A stretch of DNA of 9,182 nucleotides from Caldilineaceae bacterium (GTDB lineage Bacteria > Chloroflexota > Anaerolineae > Caldilineales > Caldilineaceae), in NCBI GenBank assembly GCA_014879855.1, contig JACSRH010000106.1, positions 1 to 9,182 on the forward strand, in the 5' to 3' direction. Shown one piece after another: positions 6,348 through 9,182 of the stretch (positions within the stretch are counted from its first letter, which is position 1; every line of letters begins with the position of its first letter). The notes beneath the pieces were generated by a model. It was given only the letters and a program-made list of their open reading frames with translations, was not told the origin of the DNA and ran no database searches. A program made the position numbers and the translations under genes.

Positions 6348-6382
6348 GACAATCGTCAACCTGGGACAGGTTAACGATTGTC
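6348..6382 (-). terminator. Hairpin downstream of the protease gene, possible terminator
   Basis: GACAATCGTCAACCT (6348-6362) pairs with AGGTTAACGATTGTC (6368-6382): 15-bp arms with one mismatch and a 5-base loop, GGGAC. It lies 13 bases after the minus-strand protease stop. On that strand the stem is followed by ATTTGATATAAAATTA, which is A/T-rich but has no clean T-run. It is a plausible but imperfect intrinsic terminator. Confidence 0.5.
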
Positions 6383-6394
6383 AGCGCGAGCTAC

Positions 6395-8078
6395 TCACGG
6401 CTGCGTAAGGATATCGCCGCCTTGCGCTCTGGGCGGACTTCCTGTGCAGCATTGCTGCCAGGCAGGCGCGCTCGCCCAGTCTACATTGGTGTTCGTGGCG
6501 TTGAGCGGTACGTCACGCACGTAGCCAACGTTGTTGCGCCACATTGCTTCACGCAGCTTTCCATGGACTGGATGTAGATTGCGTGTATATCCGACGCCAC
6601 CGCGCCAGATTGCCTCGCGCCAGTGGTTGCCCACCACATAAGCAGTATAGCTCTCGATTGTGCCGCTGCTCCCTGCCGGTAGGTTGGTGAGACAGGGCTG
6701 GCTGGTTGGCGCACCGCTTGAGTTGCCGTTGCCATCCAATGCCTGCTTATACTCTGTGCAAGTGGTTTCTGTCCACCAGACGTTTTGCACGAAATACTGC
6801 TTGTAATGAGTTGTGAGGATGCTGTAGCCGGCGCGGTTAATTTCATCTATGGGGGTATAGAAAAAATAGGTGTTGCCACCGTTGCAGATACTATCCTGAG
6901 TGCCTGAGAGAATTCCAAAAGCGGCAACACCGTTCGCAAGGAACTGAAAGATGGGCGAGCCACTGTCACCACCACAAGCGATGTCGTAGTAAATGCCGCT
7001 GTCAACTCTCACATATCTGGGGACTGGCGCATAAGATGGCGCATAGGCGATGTCGGTTATCTGGCCGCAAGTTGTGCCTGTCGATCTTCCGTTCTTACAG
7101 ACCCATTCCCACCTTGTGTCGGCTTTGGTCCGTGAAGAAATCACCTTGGCGGTGCTGGAGGCGCCGGTATAGATTTCGTTTGTCAGGTCAAAACTGCGCA
7201 CCGAGGAATCATGGACTTGGATGTCCATGTCCTCTCCAAAGGGGCCTATTGGGTTGGGAGTCGCAACAGGATCATTCTCTAGCCAACCGTTTTCATTGCC
7301 AGTCAGGCCAAAGTAGATGCCGTCAGTTGTATACTGGATGTTGTCACAATGACCGGCGGTCGACATTACTCGTCGATTGTTATCGGAGCGCACGAATACA
7401 AACCCTGCCGTGCAAGAAGCAAGTGTCGGTCCGCCCAATAAATACGGATACTTGAGCGCCGCCGGCTCCGACATCCGTTCCTGATAGATGTACTCGATGC
7501 TGTCCGAATACTCCTTGATTGCCTCATCGAGCTGAAGTTTGTTCTGCAACTCTGCCAGATGCGGTGTGTAGAGATTGATTTTGCCGGTCTCGTAGTCAAT
7601 GCCCGATTCGAATGGAATGTCCGCGTGCGGAACAGTTTGAACGATCCGCTCCTGAATATCCTTCAACTCCTTGATAGTGTGGACTGCAACTCTCACCTCC
7701 ACTGAGGTCGCCCAGTTGATGCCGTCAAGATACGGGCTGATGATTTTTCTCGCCATCCGGACTCGCAAACGCAATAAACAAGCGAAGATCAGGCTTGTGT
7801 TGCAGCCAGGAGCCGCCAAAGGAAGGCTCTTGTTCGGCGATTTGGCTCGCCAACTCCGCCATTTCGAACTGCAAACCGAGCCGTCGTTGCGCCTCCTCGA
7901 TTGAGACTTCAAACTGTTTAGCATATTCGAATGCAGCCGGGTTTGGCTCCGGCAGGGGACTATCTGGCTGCACGAATCCCATTCCCATACTTGTGTCTTC
8001 TGAACCCAGCACAAGTATGCTTACAAGGACAGCCGCCAAAAGAATGTAAACAAGGGCCTGAAGTAGATGCGTTTTCAT
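6395..8078 (-). CDS. Secreted S1-family serine protease (streptogrisin/alpha-lytic-like), interrupted by one frameshift
   Basis: Two overlapping frames make one protein of about 560 residues if one A is removed at 7744-7748. Start ATG 8078 has AGGAG (8086-8090) 7 bases upstream. Residues 1-25 are a signal peptide or anchor (MKTHLLQALVYILLAAVLVS). Residues about 45-200 are a pro-region with GGSWLQHKPDLRLFIAF, as in alpha-lytic-type proproteases. The protease domain spans about 215-425: His243 in STAGHC, Asp285 in EDMDIQVHD, Ser372 in CGGDSGSP. Cys222/244, 327/337 and 368/398 fit the usual disulfides. The C-terminal tail of about 130 residues has two copies of a 22-residue motif (WREAIWRGGVGYTR and LREAMWRNNVGYVR). 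It likely acts outside the cell on proteins. If the frameshift is real, only a 117-residue N-terminal fragment is made, without any protease domain. All catalytic residues are intact downstream, which favours a recent mutation or a sequence error. Confidence 0.85.
6500..6625 (-). repeat. Two-copy 22-residue repeat at the protease C-terminus
   Basis: Translated copies HWREAIWRGGVGYTRNLHPV (6566-6625) and KLREAMWRNNVGYVRDVPLN (6500-6559) match at 9 of 20 positions, keeping R-E-A-x-W-R-x-x-V-G-Y-x-R. They lie after the catalytic domain, close to the C-terminus. Conserved Trp, Arg and Tyr suggest a small binding or anchoring module, for example to cell wall or polysaccharide; that role is inference. 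I do not recognise a named domain. Confidence 0.7.
7744..7748 (-). other. Frameshift site: A5 run splitting the protease frame
   Basis: On the minus strand the upstream frame reads GAG AAA AAT CAT CAG CCC and stops after a few codons. Dropping one A gives GAG AAA ATC ATC AGC CCG (E-K-I-I-S-P), which joins smoothly to YLDGINWATSVEVRVAV in the other frame. The joined protein keeps the expected order of pro-region and protease domain. A five-base run is short for programmed transcript slippage, so an indel error or real mutation is likelier. Confidence 0.75.
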
Positions 8079-8090
8079 TGTTGTTCTCCT

Positions 8091-8310
8091 GAATCAACGT
8101 CGTTGTTGTTGGCTGACAACCGTGAGAAACGCTGCATTTACCTCTGGGGTTGTGAACTGAATCGGGATGTAGGCGCGAGATGCCTTCAGTCTAGCATACA
8201 AGCAACGTGTTTGCTGAACGATTTGTCCACGTTTTACGAAGGTCATGTGTTTTGTGATGTGGTCAGTGCAGTCAACAAGAGCAAACACGCATTCTTAAAG
8301 TGCAAGCGCA
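8091..8310. other. Gap between hisS terminator and protease gene, no gene seen
   Basis: Short open frames of 92 codons (plus) and 64 codons (minus) overlap here, but neither has a family-like sequence or a good ribosome site. The protease promoter should lie here on the minus strand, and I could not find a convincing -35/-10 pair. G+C is lower than in hisS. Confidence 0.45.
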
Positions 8311-8343
8311 AACAAAAACCGGACACCTTTGCAGTGTCCGGTT
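8311..8343 (-). terminator. Rho-independent terminator of hisS
   Basis: On the minus strand AACCGGACAC (8334-8343) pairs perfectly with GTGTCCGGTT (8317-8326) around a 7-base loop TGCAAAG, and the stem runs into TTTTTGTTTG. It lies 26 bases after the hisS stop. A 10-bp GC-rich stem with a T-rich tail is a textbook intrinsic terminator and separates hisS from the protease gene. Confidence 0.92.
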
Positions 8344-8368
8344 GACAGCAAGAAAGTTACCCATTGCC

Positions 8369-9182
8369 TCAAGTGCGCGCAAGGCACCATGCGACAAGAC
8401 CTTCATCCGCCACCTCCACCTGCTCGCCCGACACGAGATCCTTCACGGCCACCACGCCGGCTTCCTGCTCGCGCGGGCTGAGCAGCGCCGCGTAGCGGAT
8501 GCCGCGCTCTTCGGCGTACTTGAACTGCTTACCGTAGCGGTCGGTCTCCGGGTAGAGGTCGACGCGCAGGCCGGCCGCGCGCAGACGCTGCGCCAGCGCC
8601 AGCGAGGCGAGGACGGTGCTGTCGTCGAACTGCGTCACCAGCACCTGGGGCTGCGTGCTCAGCCGCGCCGGGAACATCGCCCGTTCCTCCAGAATCAGCA
8701 GGATGCGCTCCAGCCCCAGGCTGAAGCCGCACGCGGGGATCGTCTGCCCGCTGAACATGCCGATCAGATCGTCGTAGCGCCCGCCCGCCGCGCCGGAGCC
8801 ACTAAAGCCTGGAAATTGCACCTCGAAGATCGGCCCGGTGTAGTAGCTGAGGCCGCGCGCCAGGTAGGGGTCGATGTGCAGATGCGCGGCGGCCGGCCCG
8901 CCCGCGCTGTAGAGAAGCACCTGCCTGAGGTCAGCGACGCCGCGACTGCCCCCTTCGGAGCTTTCCAGCAGGTCGCTCAGCCAGGCCAGCGTTTCCGAAT
9001 TTCCCGCCGGCGCGGCTGCCATTGACGCCAGCAGACTCTCCGCCGCCGCCGCCGGAATCCCTCGCGCGTCCAGCTCTTTGCGCACACCCTCCAGACCGAT
9101 CTTGTCGAGCTTGTCGATGGCGACGAGCGCGGCGCCCTCCAGCGCGTGCGGCACGCCGGCCACCTCCATCAGCCCGCGCAGG
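8369..9182 (-). CDS. hisS: Histidyl-tRNA synthetase, C-terminal part (5' end outside window)
   Basis: Cytoplasmic class II synthetase that charges tRNA-His. The frame stays open to the right edge (L-R-G-L before the first visible Met at 9169), so that Met is internal and about 270 residues are seen. IDKLDKIG is near 9095-9120. The histidine-binding signature is ARGLSYYTGPIFEV near 8825-8863, with Ser where many bacterial enzymes have Asp (RGLDYY), as in the longer HisRS type. AAGGRYD follows near 8771-8791, and class II motif 3 is GFSLGLERI (8702-8728). The last 90 or so residues (QVLVTQFD... to DLYPETDRYGKQFKYAEERGI and AVKDLVSGEQVEV) form the anticodon-binding domain. The gene is GC-rich like the methyltransferase cluster and ends in a strong terminator. 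The family is certain; the missing N-terminus holds motifs 1 and 2. Confidence 0.95.
   Translation of the reverse strand, partial: LRGLMEVAGVPHALEGAALVAIDKLDKIGLEGVRKELDARGIPAAAAESLLASMAAAPAGNSETLAWLSDLLESSEGGSRGVADLRQVLLYSAGGPAAAHLHIDPYLARGLSYYTGPIFEVQFPGFSGSGAAGGRYDDLIGMFSGQTIPACGFSLGLERILLILEERAMFPARLSTQPQVLVTQFDDSTVLASLALAQRLRAAGLRVDLYPETDRYGKQFKYAEERGIRYAALLSPREQEAGVVAVKDLVSGEQVEVADEGLVAWCLART

Noticed and set aside
8067..8345. 92-codon plus-strand open frame between the protease and hisS
   Set aside because: It overlaps the protease start and runs into the hisS terminator; no family-like sequence.
8300..9025. 241-codon plus-strand open frame across hisS
   Set aside because: Antisense to well-conserved HisRS motifs and it starts inside the hisS terminator.

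Overview
The window looks like a piece of a bacterial chromosome, most likely from Chloroflexota (Anaerolineae/Caldilineae-like). The assignment is an inference from four things: a GC-rich set of corrinoid and UroD-like methyltransferase genes, a secreted S1 protease with a long pro-region, a META-domain lipoprotein, and a 'long-type' histidyl-tRNA synthetase. No rRNA, tRNA, CRISPR array or transposase gene was found.

Layout. Bases 1-374 are a low-GC stretch with no convincing gene. Bases 375-5461 are a five-gene plus-strand cluster: one small corrinoid (B12-binding) protein, then four different uroporphyrinogen-decarboxylase-fold (UroD/MtaA-like) methyltransferases. The last two overlap by ATGA. 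The three other gaps inside the cluster, and the gap just after it, each hold a long inverted repeat, and the four repeats belong to four unrelated sequence families. Bases 5462-8368 have lower GC. They carry two minus-strand genes for exported proteins: a small META-type lipoprotein and a streptogrisin/alpha-lytic-like serine protease. The protease reading frame is broken by one extra A in an A5 run. From 8369 to the right edge runs the 3' part of hisS on the minus strand, closed by a textbook intrinsic terminator.

How the genes may work together. In known three-component systems, a substrate-specific methyltransferase (MT1) moves a methyl group from a methylated compound to Co(I) on a small corrinoid protein. 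A second enzyme (MT2) then passes it to tetrahydrofolate or coenzyme M. Here one corrinoid protein sits with four UroD-fold enzymes whose presumed active-site motifs all differ. A reasonable inference is several MT1 enzymes for different methylated substrates (O-, S-, N-methyl or methyl halide) sharing one corrinoid carrier. No pterin-type MT2, RamA-like reductive activase, MttB-type enzyme or transporter is present, so the substrate cannot be named. The protease and lipoprotein look unrelated to this cluster, and hisS is housekeeping.

The most interesting points are the one-corrinoid/four-UroD arrangement with one enzyme lacking the usual histidine, the hairpin at each non-overlapping gap, the protease frameshift, and a duplicated 22-residue motif at the protease C-terminus.
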